From: Pseudomonadota bacterium
Lineage (GTDB): Bacteria; Pseudomonadota; Alphaproteobacteria; Sphingomonadales; Sphingomonadaceae
Assembly (NCBI GenBank): GCA_023400405.1
Contig: JAEXFD010000025.1
Location: 53,694-117,693 of the forward strand
Length of the DNA stretch: 64,000 nucleotides
Reading direction: 5' to 3'
Part shown: positions 24,272-33,464 of the stretch, one piece after another
How the letters are laid out: every line of letters begins with the position of its first letter
Numbering within the stretch: the first letter of the stretch is position 1
Notes under the pieces: generated by a model
The model's database searches: none
What the model saw: the letters and a program-made list of their open reading frames with translations, nothing else
What the model was told of the DNA's origin: nothing
Translations under genes and position numbers: made by a program

Positions 24272-25801
24272 ATGACCGAGCGCACCTTCTCCCCCGCTAC
24301 GCTCCCCCGGCGCAGGTTCCTGGCCGGAGCGGCGACCGTGGCGCTGTTGCCCGCCGCCGCGCGCGCCGCCCCCGGCGATACCGAGCTGCGCGCCGCACTC
24401 GACAGCCTCTCGCAACTTGGTTCGCCCGAGGCCAAGCTCGTGCGGCTCGCGCCATTCGAGGTGCGCGCGCTGTCTCCGTCGGCGCAGATCGACCTGGAGA
24501 CGGTTCGGGCCGGGCTCGCCATCGACGCACGGCTCATCACACGGTTTCCGGTAGGGCGGCTCGGGCGATCTCCCTATCGGGTTTCGCCGACCGCCGGCGC
24601 CTGGCGCGACGCGGACAGTCGCGATCCCGTCGAATGGGGCCATCGCATTGCCGAGGACAATGCGGCAATCGAGGCCGATGCCGCGCGCGGCGTGATCCTG
24701 CCCCAACTGCTGCTCGACAAGACAGCCGCAGCAATCGACACCGCGGCAGCAAAAGCGGATGGCCCCGCCGCCGCCCGCTTGCGGGAGCAGGCGGCGCTGC
24801 TGGCCAGCCTGAGGCCACGCGCGCCGGCGGAGCCCGGCGTGGCTCGCTTCCCCGGCGGCACGGACTATTTCGCGCTGCTACTCGAGCGGCATTTCGGTGC
24901 CGCGATCGCTCCCGAGACGGCGCATCGCCAGCTTCATGCCCGCCTCACCGAGACGCTCTCTCGGGCCGATGCCGTCTTGCGGCGCCTCGGCATGACGCAA
25001 GGCTCGGTCGGCGCGCGCATCCGCACCGCCTTTCGCGATCCGCGTTTCCTCTATTCCGACGACGAAGCCGGCCGCGACGACGCCGTGCGCGACATGAATG
25101 CCTGGCTCGCGCGCGTCCGCCCGCGCCTGCCTGCGCTGTTCGGCGCCTTGCCGTCCGAATGCCTCGACGTCGCGACGCGGAGGATGACTCCCGCGGAAGT
25201 CGCGGCGGGCAAGCAGGGCTATCGCGTCGTGCCGACGCCGGGCGCGCAGGGCAGCTATTTCGTCGATCTCCAGCGCATTCGTGACCGGCCGTCCTGGACG
25301 CTGCCGTCTGTCGTCCATCACGAGCTGCTGCCGGGACATATGGTCCAGCTTCCGATCGAGGCGGCGGCGCACCCGCATCCGCTCCGCCTCGACTATGTCC
25401 CTGCCTTTGCCGAGGGTTGGGCAATCTATGCCGAGCAGTTGATGGCGCGCGACGGCGCCTATGCGGGGCAGGATCGAGCGCTGCTCGGCCACCTTCACTG
25501 GCAGCTTTTCCGCCTGGCGCGCGCGACGGTTGACACCGGTGTCCACCTGGGTCACTATACGGTCAAAGATGCGAGCGCGAAGCTCGACGAATGGCAAGGA
25601 GAGGCAGTCTATTTTGCGCCGCTGGCGCAGGATTTAGAGCGAATCTGCATAGAACCGGCGATGCGCGCCGCCGAGGCCCTGACCGGGCTCGCCCTGGCCG
25701 AGCGCGGCCAGCGCCACGGCGCACCCGGTTCGCAGACGCTTCGCGCTTTCCATCGCAGCGTGCTCGCCCATGGGCGCAAGCGCTTCGCGATGATCGCATA
25801 G
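24272..25801 (+). CDS. DUF885 family metallopeptidase-like protein, Tat signal
   Basis: A 509-residue exported protein of the DUF885 family. A twin-arginine signal (LPRRRFLAGAATVALL, residues 11-26) ends near ARAAPG. The zinc-site motif HELLPGH is at residues 350-356, and EGWAIYAEQL follows about 30 residues later, as in the gluzincin-like families. A DTGVHLGHYT motif lies near the C-terminus. The family is treated as peptidase-like; a link to uronic acid polymers is not established. It follows the large LamG protein by 11 bases and is surely in the same operon, so its substrate may be a peptide- or amide-bearing part of the glycan, but this is open. Confidence 0.82.
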   Translation: MTERTFSPATLPRRRFLAGAATVALLPAAARAAPGDTELRAALDSLSQLGSPEAKLVRLAPFEVRALSPSAQIDLETVRAGLAIDARLITRFPVGRLGRSPYRVSPTAGAWRDADSRDPVEWGHRIAEDNAAIEADAARGVILPQLLLDKTAAAIDTAAAKADGPAAARLREQAALLASLRPRAPAEPGVARFPGGTDYFALLLERHFGAAIAPETAHRQLHARLTETLSRADAVLRRLGMTQGSVGARIRTAFRDPRFLYSDDEAGRDDAVRDMNAWLARVRPRLPALFGALPSECLDVATRRMTPAEVAAGKQGYRVVPTPGAQGSYFVDLQRIRDRPSWTLPSVVHHELLPGHMVQLPIEAAAHPHPLRLDYVPAFAEGWAIYAEQLMARDGAYAGQDRALLGHLHWQLFRLARATVDTGVHLGHYTVKDASAKLDEWQGEAVYFAPLAQDLERICIEPAMRAAEALTGLALAERGQRHGAPGSQTLRAFHRSVLAHGRKRFAMIA

Positions 25802-25869
25802 GCCGGCGATGCCGGCGGGGTTGGCCATCGGCGGAAACAAGCCGAGGCCGTTGTGACAGGGAGACGATC

Positions 25870-28794
25870 ATGTTGAAATTCAAGAATAATCGCAGCATCT
25901 TGTTCACCGGCGCATCGCTCGCTGCGCTCGTTGCCGCGCCCGCGATGGCGCAGGATGCGCCGCCGTCCGCAAGCGCCGACAGCGTCCAGGCCGCGCCGAC
26001 GGATGGGGCTGCTCAGGACCCCGCAACCGATGCGCAGGACATCGTGGTTACCGGTTTCCGCCAGTCGCTCCAGGCTGCACTGAACCTCAAGCGCGAATCG
26101 GTCGGCGCGATCGACGCGATCGTCGCGGAGGATATCGCCAAGTTCCCGGACCAGAACCTCGCTGAATCGCTCCAGCGCATTCCCGGCATTTCGATCCAGC
26201 GCGATGGCGGCGAAGGGCGCGCGATTACGGTGCGCGGCCTCGGCGCGCAGTTCACGCGCGTGCGGCTGAATGGGTTGGAGACGGTCGCGACGTCCAGCGA
26301 TGGCGCCTCGGCCAATCGCGACCGTGCCTTCGACTTCAATGTCTTCGCCTCGGAGCTGTTCAGCTCGCTGGTCGTCCACAAGACCGCCGAGGCCTCGCTC
26401 GACGAAGGTTCGCTCGGCGCGGTCGTCGATCTCAACACCGGCAACCCGCTCGCCGGCAAATATGGCCTGCACGGCGTCGTCTCGGTCCTGGGATCGTACA
26501 ACGATCTTTCGAAGGATCTCGGCCCGCGCGTGGCCGGCCTGCTCAGCTGGAAAAATCCGTCGGGCACCTTCGGGGTCGCCGTATCCGCGGCCTATTCGAA
26601 GACCGATACGCTGGAACTGGGCAACAACTCGGTACGCTGGGCACAGGCGCGCTTCGATTCGGTCAACGGTACGCCGTGCTTCTACAACACCACCGGCACC
26701 CTCCCGAACATCACCTACACCACGCCGCGCGCCAATAGCGGCGGGACCTATCGGCCGAGCGCCGCCTGCGATCAGGCGACGCTCTCCTTCCATCCGCGCA
26801 TTCCGCGCTACGGCGAAGTCGATCACCGCCGCGAACGGCTCGGCGTCACCGGATCGATCCAGTTCGCGCCGACCGATGCCACCAAGATTTCGATCGACGC
26901 GCTCTACTCGCGCTTCAAGGAGGAGCGCGAGGAGAAATGGGGCGAGGTGCTGCTGCGTTCGAACGAGCGTTCGATCGATGTCGTCAATCCCACCTATGAC
27001 GGCAACGGCAACATGATCTCCGCGACGCTCAACGACGCGTGGGTCCGCACCGAACATTATCTGCGCAAGTCGAATACCCAATTCTATCAGATTGGCGGCA
27101 CCTGGGATCAGGACCTGTCGGACAATTTCCGCTTCACCCTGCTCGGCGGCCTTTCCAAATCGGATGCCGACATCCCGGTGGAAACGACGGTCGTCTTCGA
27201 CGATCGCGACGCGCAAAATTATCATTACGACTATACCGACATGAAGCATCCGGTGCTGACCTTCGGCACCAGCGTCACCGATCCGGCCAATTTCCAGCTC
27301 GCCGAAATCCGCGATCGGCCCTCGAACGTCACCAACAAGTTCAAGACCGGGCAATTGCGCACCGAATGGGACGTCACCGAAGGCTTCCAGATCAAGGCCG
27401 GCGGGATGTGGCGGCAGTTCGATTTCGCGACGCGCGCCTTCCAGCGCGACACCACCGTGTGCGGCAATGGCGGCACCGATCTCGTGCTCGGTACGCTCAC
27501 CTGCTCGCCGAGCAGCCTCTTCGGTCCCACCGCTGTCTATGGCTTCCCGGTGACGTCGGGACTTTCGGAGCTGTTCAACCTCGGCAAGGCGGGCCAGCCG
27601 GCCGGCACGACCGACCAGTGGCTGGTCGCCAACCTGCCGGCGGCCACCGCCTATACCAAGCTCTATAGCCGCACCGCCCTGCCCGACACCGGCAACACGC
27701 GCGACGTGCGCGAAACCACCAAGGGCGGCTATCTCCAGTTCGACGTGAAGGGAGAGGTGCTCGGCCTCAGCTTCGCCGGCAATGCGGGCATGCGCTATGT
27801 CGCGACCGAACAGCGCTCAACCGGCATCCTCAGCGGCAACACCGTGACGGTGCAGCGCGATTACGACGATTGGCTGCCGTCGTTCAACCTGGCGCTCTAT
27901 CCCACCCGCGACATCACCGTGCGCGGCGCGATCGCCAAGGTGATCACGCGGCCGACGCTGGGCAACCTGACGCCGGGTGGATCGATCGACGGCTTCAACT
28001 ACAAGATCAGCTACGGCAATCCGCTGCTCGATCCCTATCGGGCGACGAATTTCGACGTCGCGGTCGAATGGTATTTCGCGCCGCAGTCGATCTTCTCGGT
28101 CGCGCTGTTCCAGAAGAATATCGACAGCTTCCCGGTTTCGCAGACCTACAATGCGACCTTCGCGCAGACCGGCCTGCCCAAATCGGCGCTCCCGACCAGC
28201 TCGCCCGCCTATATCAACTTCGATCCGAACCAGGTTTACACGGTCACCGCCAACGTGAACGGCAAGGGTGCGAAGCTGAAGGGCATGGAGCTCGCGGTGC
28301 AACTGCCCTTCACCTTCCTGCCAGGGCCGCTCAGCCATTTCGGCGTGCTCGCCAATGCGACCTTCATCGACTCCAAGGCGACCTACAACACGTCCGGACC
28401 GATCGCGGTGGCCTTCGTTCCCACGACGGGCGCGCTCGGCCCGTCCACGGCCGTGACGCGCACCTCGACGCTCTTCCAGGTCTCGAAACAGGCCTATAAC
28501 GGAACGCTCTATTATGACGATGGCCGCTTCAGCGCGCGCGTGATGGCCAGCTATCGCGGGCCCTATGTCGATGCCAATAGCGGCACCGGCAACGTGTTTG
28601 AAGGCTATGGCTCGACGGTCAACGTCGATGCTTCGGTGCGCTACAAGGTCAATGAGTGGATCGAACTATCGGTCGAGGGCAACAACCTCACCGACGAATA
28701 TCGCTATCGCTATACCGACTACGACGCACAGCGAAATTACGAGAACAATCACTTCGGCCGCACCATCCTGTTCGGAGCGCGCCTGAAGCTCTGA
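25870..28794 (+). CDS. TonB-dependent receptor (Xanthomonas/Caulobacter type)
   Basis: A 974-residue outer-membrane receptor that imports a ligand using energy from TonB. Signal peptide: residues 1-28 (AAPAMAQ). The TonB box-like DIVVTGFR is at 57-64, and the plug domain has NLAESLQRIPGISIQRDGGEGR and VRGLGAQFTRVRLNG. The remainder is a long beta barrel ending in the outer-membrane signature FGRTILFGARLKL with a terminal aromatic/hydrophobic pattern. It is the third gene of the plus-strand arm and probably takes up oligosaccharides made by the LamG protein. GGGAGA precedes the ATG. A longer frame overlapping the DUF885 gene is rejected. Confidence 0.94.
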   Translation: MLKFKNNRSILFTGASLAALVAAPAMAQDAPPSASADSVQAAPTDGAAQDPATDAQDIVVTGFRQSLQAALNLKRESVGAIDAIVAEDIAKFPDQNLAESLQRIPGISIQRDGGEGRAITVRGLGAQFTRVRLNGLETVATSSDGASANRDRAFDFNVFASELFSSLVVHKTAEASLDEGSLGAVVDLNTGNPLAGKYGLHGVVSVLGSYNDLSKDLGPRVAGLLSWKNPSGTFGVAVSAAYSKTDTLELGNNSVRWAQARFDSVNGTPCFYNTTGTLPNITYTTPRANSGGTYRPSAACDQATLSFHPRIPRYGEVDHRRERLGVTGSIQFAPTDATKISIDALYSRFKEEREEKWGEVLLRSNERSIDVVNPTYDGNGNMISATLNDAWVRTEHYLRKSNTQFYQIGGTWDQDLSDNFRFTLLGGLSKSDADIPVETTVVFDDRDAQNYHYDYTDMKHPVLTFGTSVTDPANFQLAEIRDRPSNVTNKFKTGQLRTEWDVTEGFQIKAGGMWRQFDFATRAFQRDTTVCGNGGTDLVLGTLTCSPSSLFGPTAVYGFPVTSGLSELFNLGKAGQPAGTTDQWLVANLPAATAYTKLYSRTALPDTGNTRDVRETTKGGYLQFDVKGEVLGLSFAGNAGMRYVATEQRSTGILSGNTVTVQRDYDDWLPSFNLALYPTRDITVRGAIAKVITRPTLGNLTPGGSIDGFNYKISYGNPLLDPYRATNFDVAVEWYFAPQSIFSVALFQKNIDSFPVSQTYNATFAQTGLPKSALPTSSPAYINFDPNQVYTVTANVNGKGAKLKGMELAVQLPFTFLPGPLSHFGVLANATFIDSKATYNTSGPIAVAFVPTTGALGPSTAVTRTSTLFQVSKQAYNGTLYYDDGRFSARVMASYRGPYVDANSGTGNVFEGYGSTVNVDASVRYKVNEWIELSVEGNNLTDEYRYRYTDYDAQRNYENNHFGRTILFGARLKL

Positions 28795-28815
28795 TCCTCG
28801 GACCGACTCCGTCCT

Positions 28816-28857
28816 GCCGGCGCGGTGCCCCCAAGGGCTTCCGCGCCGGCTCTTTTT
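28816..28857 (+). terminator. Rho-independent terminator after the TonB receptor
   Basis: Ten-base perfect stem GCCGGCGCGG/CCGCGCCGGC with a 15-base loop followed by TCTTTTT. It lies 22 bases after the receptor stop and touches the stop codon of the convergent DUF454 gene. Confidence 0.9.
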
Positions 28858-29284
28858 ATCGGCTTGCGGGGCTGGGGCGGCTCAGGATGAACGCGGCACA
28901 TGCCGCCATGGCCAAGGCGACCACCAGGTCGACCCATAATGCCGGCCGGGCGCCCCACCAGAACAGCGCATAGCCGACTGCGATACCGGCGCAGGCAAAG
29001 GCCTTGGCCCGGGGCGGGATTGCGCCCTCCTCCCGCCACGCGACCAGCGTCGGACCGAAGCGGCGGTGCTCGAGAAGCCACCGTTCGAGGCGCGGAGAGG
29101 AACGCGCAAAGCAACCGGCGGCAAGGATCAGGAAGATCGTGGTGGGCATCAGCGGCAGCAGCGCGCCGATGAATCCGAGCACAGTGAAGGCGAGGCCGAG
29201 CACCAGCCATGCCGGCCGCGCGAGGCGGCTGCGCACGCCCTCGCGATCACCAGCCTTCGAAGCATCGCGACGATCAGGGGTCAA
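28856..29284 (-). CDS. DUF454 (YbaN family) inner-membrane protein
   Basis: A small membrane protein of up to 142 residues. The DUF454 domain is clear: WLVLGLAFTVLGFIGALLPLMPTT, then a conserved CFARSSPRLERWLLEHRRFGP and two C-terminal hydrophobic segments. Function in the family is unknown. The start is doubtful: the longest frame uses TTG at 29284, with CAGGA upstream; GTG at 29236 would begin MRSRLARPAW and match E. coli YbaN more closely in length. Either way the domain is complete. Confidence 0.85.
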   Translation of the reverse strand: MTPDRRDASKAGDREGVRSRLARPAWLVLGLAFTVLGFIGALLPLMPTTIFLILAAGCFARSSPRLERWLLEHRRFGPTLVAWREEGAIPPRAKAFACAGIAVGYALFWWGARPALWVDLVVALAMAACAAFILSRPSPASR

Positions 29285-29421
29285 GCGGGCATTCCTGGCG
29301 AGAAGCGCTGCAAATGATTAGCATTAATATCCATCGCCGGCTGCCGGCAAGTCGAAGACCCCCGGCTGCGCATCGCGCTGCGCTTCAGGCACGGCCGGGC
29401 GCTTTGCCGTCGCTCGATCGA

Positions 29422-29508
29422 TGGTACGGGTGGTCGGACTCGAACCGACAAGTTGTTGCCAACGGCGGATTTTGAGTCCGCTGCGTCTACCAATTCCGCC
29501 ACACCCGC
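29422..29508 (-). tRNA. tRNA-Leu (anticodon CAA)
   Basis: An 87-base class II tRNA: acceptor arm GCGGGTG with CACCCGT (first pair is a G-T wobble), D arm with GGTAGACGC, anticodon stem GCGGA/TCCGC with loop CTCAAAA giving CAA, and a long variable arm. The T arm carries GTTCGAGTC. The 3' CCA is encoded. It lies between the DUF454 and epimerase genes, all on the minus strand. Confidence 0.95.
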
Positions 29509-29622
29509 ATGATGCTCCCGCCCGGCGCGGGGCGAAAGATCGACTGCGACCGGGCCTATAGAAGCTGCTTGGCGACATTTCCAGTGCGACGTGGCGCTTT
29601 GCATCTTGCGGCCGTCGGGGCG

Positions 29623-30528
29623 TTAGAGCAGCTCCTGTTCGCGATACCAGGCCGCGGTGGCGGCAAGGCCGGCACGGGTCCCGACCGCAGGCGCCCAGAG
29701 ATTCCGCGGCGGACGGCGGGCCGGGTCGATCACCCAATCCTCATGGCAGAAATAGGCGACGCGGTCGGGCGTCAGCTTGGCATTCTTGCCGCGGAATAGC
29801 CGGTCGAGGTGCGCGGCCGCCATCAGCAGCGGACGCGGCAGCGCGAAGCTCGCCACGCGCTTGCCCAGCGCGGCGCCGATCGCCTCGGCGAATTGCCTGT
29901 GGCTCCAGCCGGTCTCCGTGCCGTCATCGGCGTCGAGGATCTGGTTGCAGCCATCGGTGACGGCGAGCGCAAGCAGCAGCCGGCCGAGATCGCCCACTTC
30001 CAGCAGCGAGATGCGCCCGCCGCGGGGCATCAGTGCGAGACCCTTCTTGGCGAGCCGAAACAGTTCGAGCATCTCCAGGTCGCCCGGGCCATAGATCGCG
30101 GGGGGACGGACGATGCTCCAGTCGAGGCCCGAGGCGATGACGAGCGCGTCGCCCTCCGCCTTGGACCAGCCATAGGCGGAGAGCCCGGGCTCGCGCGCGG
30201 CGAGCGAGGAAACGTGGACGAAGCGGCGGACCCCCGCCCGCTTCGCCGCGGCCAGCATGTTGCGCACCCCATCGATATTGCCGGCGGCGAAACCGGCGCG
30301 GTCGGGCGCGTTGACGACGCCGGCGACATGGATGATCGCATCGGCGCCCCGGCACAGCTCGATCAGCGCGCCCTGGTCCGAAAGGTCGCCGCGCACCCAG
30401 GTCACGCCATCGCGATTCGCCTGGTCGCGGCGAGTCAGGGCGCGGACGCCGTGGCCGGCGGCGAGCGCCAGGTCGATCAGGCGGGTGCCGACAAAGCCGG
30501 TGCCCCCGGTAATGGCGATGCTCGTCAT
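29623..30528 (-). CDS. NAD-dependent epimerase/dehydratase family protein
   Basis: A 301-residue extended short-chain dehydrogenase. The nucleotide-binding motif TGGTGFVG is at residues 8-15 and the active-site YGWSK lies near residue 140. The typical RPPAIYGPGD follows near 162-171. Substrate is not readable; related proteins include NDUFA9-like and sugar-nucleotide enzymes. The ATG overlaps the stop of proB by four bases (ATGA), so it is translated with proB, although it has no obvious link to proline synthesis. Confidence 0.85.
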   Translation of the reverse strand: MTSIAITGGTGFVGTRLIDLALAAGHGVRALTRRDQANRDGVTWVRGDLSDQGALIELCRGADAIIHVAGVVNAPDRAGFAAGNIDGVRNMLAAAKRAGVRRFVHVSSLAAREPGLSAYGWSKAEGDALVIASGLDWSIVRPPAIYGPGDLEMLELFRLAKKGLALMPRGGRISLLEVGDLGRLLLALAVTDGCNQILDADDGTETGWSHRQFAEAIGAALGKRVASFALPRPLLMAAAHLDRLFRGKNAKLTPDRVAYFCHEDWVIDPARRPPRNLWAPAVGTRAGLAATAAWYREQELL

Positions 30529-31628
30529 AGCAGCGCCATATGGCTGCGGTGGACCAGCGTCGAGCGCGGCGCATAGCCGAGCAGATCGGCCTGCGCTTCA
30601 TTGCGCTTGCCGAGGATGCGGGCCGCATCGTCGCTGGGATATTCGCTGAGGCCGCGCGCGATCGGCCGGCCGTCCGGCCCGGCGATCACCACCAGGTCGC
30701 CGCGGACGAACGCGCCTTCGATCCGCGTGACGCCGGCGGCGAGCAGGCTCTTGCCCTGCCCCAGCGCCTTGGCCGCGCCGGCATCGACATGGATCGTGCC
30801 CTGGGCAGTGATCCCGCCGGCGAGCCAGGCCTTGCGGGCCGGCGCGCTGCGCTCGGCGACGAACAGGGTGTGACGCGCCCCGGCGGAGAGCGGCCGCTCG
30901 ATACGGCCCGAGGCAATCGCGAGATGCGCACCGGCGGCATTGGCGATCCGCGCCGCCGCGATCTTCGAGACCATGCCGCCCGAACCCATGCCCGAGGCCG
31001 AGCCCTTGTCCGCCATCGCCTCGATCGCGTCGTCGATCCGCTCGACCCGCGCAATATGCACCGCGCCGGACAGCGCGGGGTTGCGATCGTAGAGCCCGTC
31101 GATGTCGGAGAGCAGCACCACGCCCCCTGCCCCCGCCGCCTGAGCGACGCGCGCGGCGAGCCGGTCGTTGTCGCCGAAGCGGATTTCCTCGGTGGCGACG
31201 CTGTCATTCTCGTTGAGCACCGGGACGACGCCGAGCGACAGCAGCCGATCGAGCGTCGCGGCGGCATTGAGATAGCGCCGGCGATCCTCGAGATCGCCGA
31301 GCGTGACGAGGATCTGCGCCGCGGTGAGGCCATTGGCACCGAGCACGTCGGCCCAGACGCGGCTCAACTCGATCTGGCCGGTCGCCGCCGCGGCCTGCGC
31401 GTCTTCGAGGCTGGCCCGCCCGCCCTTGGCCAACCCCAGCCGCCGCGCGCCCAGCGCAATCGCGCCGGAGGAGACGACGGCAACTTGCTGGCCTTGTGTC
31501 ACCCGCGCTGCGATATCGGCGGCGATCCCCTCGAGCCATTCCCGCCGAACGCTGCCGTCCGCATCGACGAGCAGCGCCGATCCGATCTTGACGACGACGC
31601 GCGGGCAGGAACTGGGCGGGAAGAGCAT
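30525..31628 (-). CDS. proB: Glutamate 5-kinase (ProB)
   Basis: Phosphorylates glutamate as the first step of proline synthesis. The 367-residue protein has the amino acid kinase domain: VVVKIGSALLVDADG, VSSGAIALGARRLG, and VLNENDSVATEEIRFGDNDRLAA, which holds the glutamate-binding residues. A C-terminal PUA domain (about residues 270-367) ends in GLSEYPSDDAARILGKR. Length and motifs are those of a full enzyme. proA is not in the window. It heads a two-gene unit with the epimerase-like gene. Confidence 0.96.
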   Translation of the reverse strand: MLFPPSSCPRVVVKIGSALLVDADGSVRREWLEGIAADIAARVTQGQQVAVVSSGAIALGARRLGLAKGGRASLEDAQAAAATGQIELSRVWADVLGANGLTAAQILVTLGDLEDRRRYLNAAATLDRLLSLGVVPVLNENDSVATEEIRFGDNDRLAARVAQAAGAGGVVLLSDIDGLYDRNPALSGAVHIARVERIDDAIEAMADKGSASGMGSGGMVSKIAAARIANAAGAHLAIASGRIERPLSAGARHTLFVAERSAPARKAWLAGGITAQGTIHVDAGAAKALGQGKSLLAAGVTRIEGAFVRGDLVVIAGPDGRPIARGLSEYPSDDAARILGKRNEAQADLLGYAPRSTLVHRSHMALL

Positions 31629-31663
31629 GGGCGCTCGTTAGCGCGCGATCGCGTCCGCGCCAA

Positions 31664-32227
31664 TCAATCGCGGGCGAAGATTTCGTCGTGGGGGATGGTC
31701 AGTTCCAGCGCAGGAATCGGAATCCCCCCCGTTCCCGAGAATAGGTGGTCGATCCAACTTCCGTCCGACTGACGATCGATGGTTCGACACAGCCCGTTCA
31801 TCGGATCGACAAAGGCGATCGTGCGAAGGCTGGGGATGGCACGATATTCTTCGAGCTTTCCGCCCTGATCGAACGTGGTCGTGCTGGGCGAGAGCACTTC
31901 GATGATCGCGGTGGGATCGGCGAGCGCCTTTTCGCCGGTGAAAGGGTCGGACGGCTCTCCGCAATAGATGGCAATATCCGGGTATCGAACATCTGTATCG
32001 CCGATCTTCAGGGCCATATCCGATCCGTAGGGCCGACATCCGCTGCCGCGCAGCCTGGTCCGCAGCCAGGCGAGGATGTTGCCCTGTACCCAGGAATGCG
32101 CCTGAGTGCCGCCGGTCATCATGTAGATCACGCCGTCATGAAGCTCGAACTTCCTGTCGGTTCCGAAATCCATCTCGAGGAATTCGGCGGCGGTGATCGG
32201 CCGATAGGCGGGGTCGCGGCGCATCAC
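31664..32227 (-). CDS. Uma2 family (DUF820) predicted endonuclease
   Basis: A 187-residue protein of the Uma2/DUF820 family, which has a PD-(D/E)xK restriction-like fold. Visible motifs are FELHDGVIYMMTGGT, the core DVRYPDIAIYCGE with the catalytic Asp, and ADPTAIIEVLSPST with the Glu of the E-x-K-like site. The family is abundant in cyanobacteria and seen in patches elsewhere, and its biological role is unknown. It lies between proB and obgE with no sign of a mobile element around it, so it may be an isolated acquired gene. Confidence 0.82.
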   Translation of the reverse strand: MMRRDPAYRPITAAEFLEMDFGTDRKFELHDGVIYMMTGGTQAHSWVQGNILAWLRTRLRGSGCRPYGSDMALKIGDTDVRYPDIAIYCGEPSDPFTGEKALADPTAIIEVLSPSTTTFDQGGKLEEYRAIPSLRTIAFVDPMNGLCRTIDRQSDGSWIDHLFSGTGGIPIPALELTIPHDEIFARD

Positions 32228-32264
32228 GTGGATATAGCAAATCTGAACGCGCCTTCACAGCGCC

Positions 32265-33314
32265 TCAGACCGGCGACCATTCGATCGCGTCTTCGCCTTC
32301 GTCATCCTCGGCGACCTTGTCGTGATCGGTGCCGATCTCCTCGAGCAATTTGTCGAGCGCCCAGTCGACGCCGACGCCGCTGGCGCCGGAAAGCGGGATG
32401 ACCTCGTGCCCGCTTGCCTCTTCCAGCTCGGCCGAGAGCGCGGCGATCAGTTCGTCGTCGAGCGTGTCGATCTTGTTGAGCGCCAGGACATAGGGCTTGT
32501 CGACCAGGCCCCCGCCATAGGCTTCGAGTTCGTCGCGGACGATGCGGTAACTCTCCGCCACGTCCTCGTCATTGGCATCGACCAAATGGAGCAGCACGCG
32601 GCATCGCTCGATATGGCCGAGGAAGCGGTCGCCGATGCCTGCGCCTTCCGCGGCGCCTTCGATCAGGCCGGGGATGTCCGCGACGACGAATTCCTGCTGC
32701 TTGTGGCGCACCACGCCGAGCTGGGGCCGCGTGGTGGTGAAGGCATAGGCGCCGACCTTGGCCTGGGCGTTGGTCACCTGGTTGATGAAGGTCGACTTGC
32801 CGGCATTGGGCAGGCCGACCAGCCCGGCATCGGCAAGCAGCTTGAGCCGCAGCCACACCCAGGCTTCGTCGGAGGGCCAGCCGGTACCGTGCTGGCGCGG
32901 CGCACGATTGGTGCTGGTCTTGTAGCTGGCATTGCCGCGCCCGCCGTCGCCACCGCGCAGGAACACCGCGCGCTGTCCTTCCTTTGTCAGGTCCAGCAGC
33001 AGCGTGCGCTCTTCGTCGTCGGCAAGGATCTGGGTGCCGATCGGCACCTTGATCACCAGATCCTCGCCGCCCGCGCCGGTGCGGTTCGAGCCCGATCCGC
33101 CCTGGCCGCGCGGCGCGCGGAAATGCTGGGTGTAGCGGAAGTCGATTAGCGTATTGAGCCCCGCCACGGCTTCGAACACGATGTCGCCGCCCTTGCCGCC
33201 ATTGCCGCCATCGGGGCCGCCATATTCGATGAACTTCTCGCGCCGGAAGCTCACGGCACCGGGGCCGCCCGCGCCGGAGCGCACGAAAATCTTGGCTTGG
33301 TCGAGGAAATGCAT
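32265..33314 (-). CDS. obgE: GTPase ObgE/CgtA
   Basis: Essential Obg GTPase acting in 50S ribosome assembly and growth control. The 349-residue protein has the glycine-rich Obg fold (residues 1-158, SGAGGPGAVSFRREKF... GGPDGGNGGKGGDI) and the G domain with G1 GLPNAGKST, G3 DIPGL and G4 NKID. A short acidic C-terminal tail follows. The start MHFLDQAKIFV at 33314 is the family start, three codons inside the open frame. It diverges from lptF. Confidence 0.96.
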   Translation of the reverse strand: MHFLDQAKIFVRSGAGGPGAVSFRREKFIEYGGPDGGNGGKGGDIVFEAVAGLNTLIDFRYTQHFRAPRGQGGSGSNRTGAGGEDLVIKVPIGTQILADDEERTLLLDLTKEGQRAVFLRGGDGGRGNASYKTSTNRAPRQHGTGWPSDEAWVWLRLKLLADAGLVGLPNAGKSTFINQVTNAQAKVGAYAFTTTRPQLGVVRHKQQEFVVADIPGLIEGAAEGAGIGDRFLGHIERCRVLLHLVDANDEDVAESYRIVRDELEAYGGGLVDKPYVLALNKIDTLDDELIAALSAELEEASGHEVIPLSGASGVGVDWALDKLLEEIGTDHDKVAEDDEGEDAIEWSPV

Positions 33315-33464
33315 GGCCGGCACTTAGGCGTCTCGGCCCGCCGACGCCACCCCGCAGCAACTTTCCTGCTGGCGCGAAGCGGAACCGCGAGTATAGGCTT
33401 GCGGTTCAGTCGAGCGGCGCGCACCCGACGCCGCCAGTTAGAGCAAGGCAGCCGTCGCGTCCGC

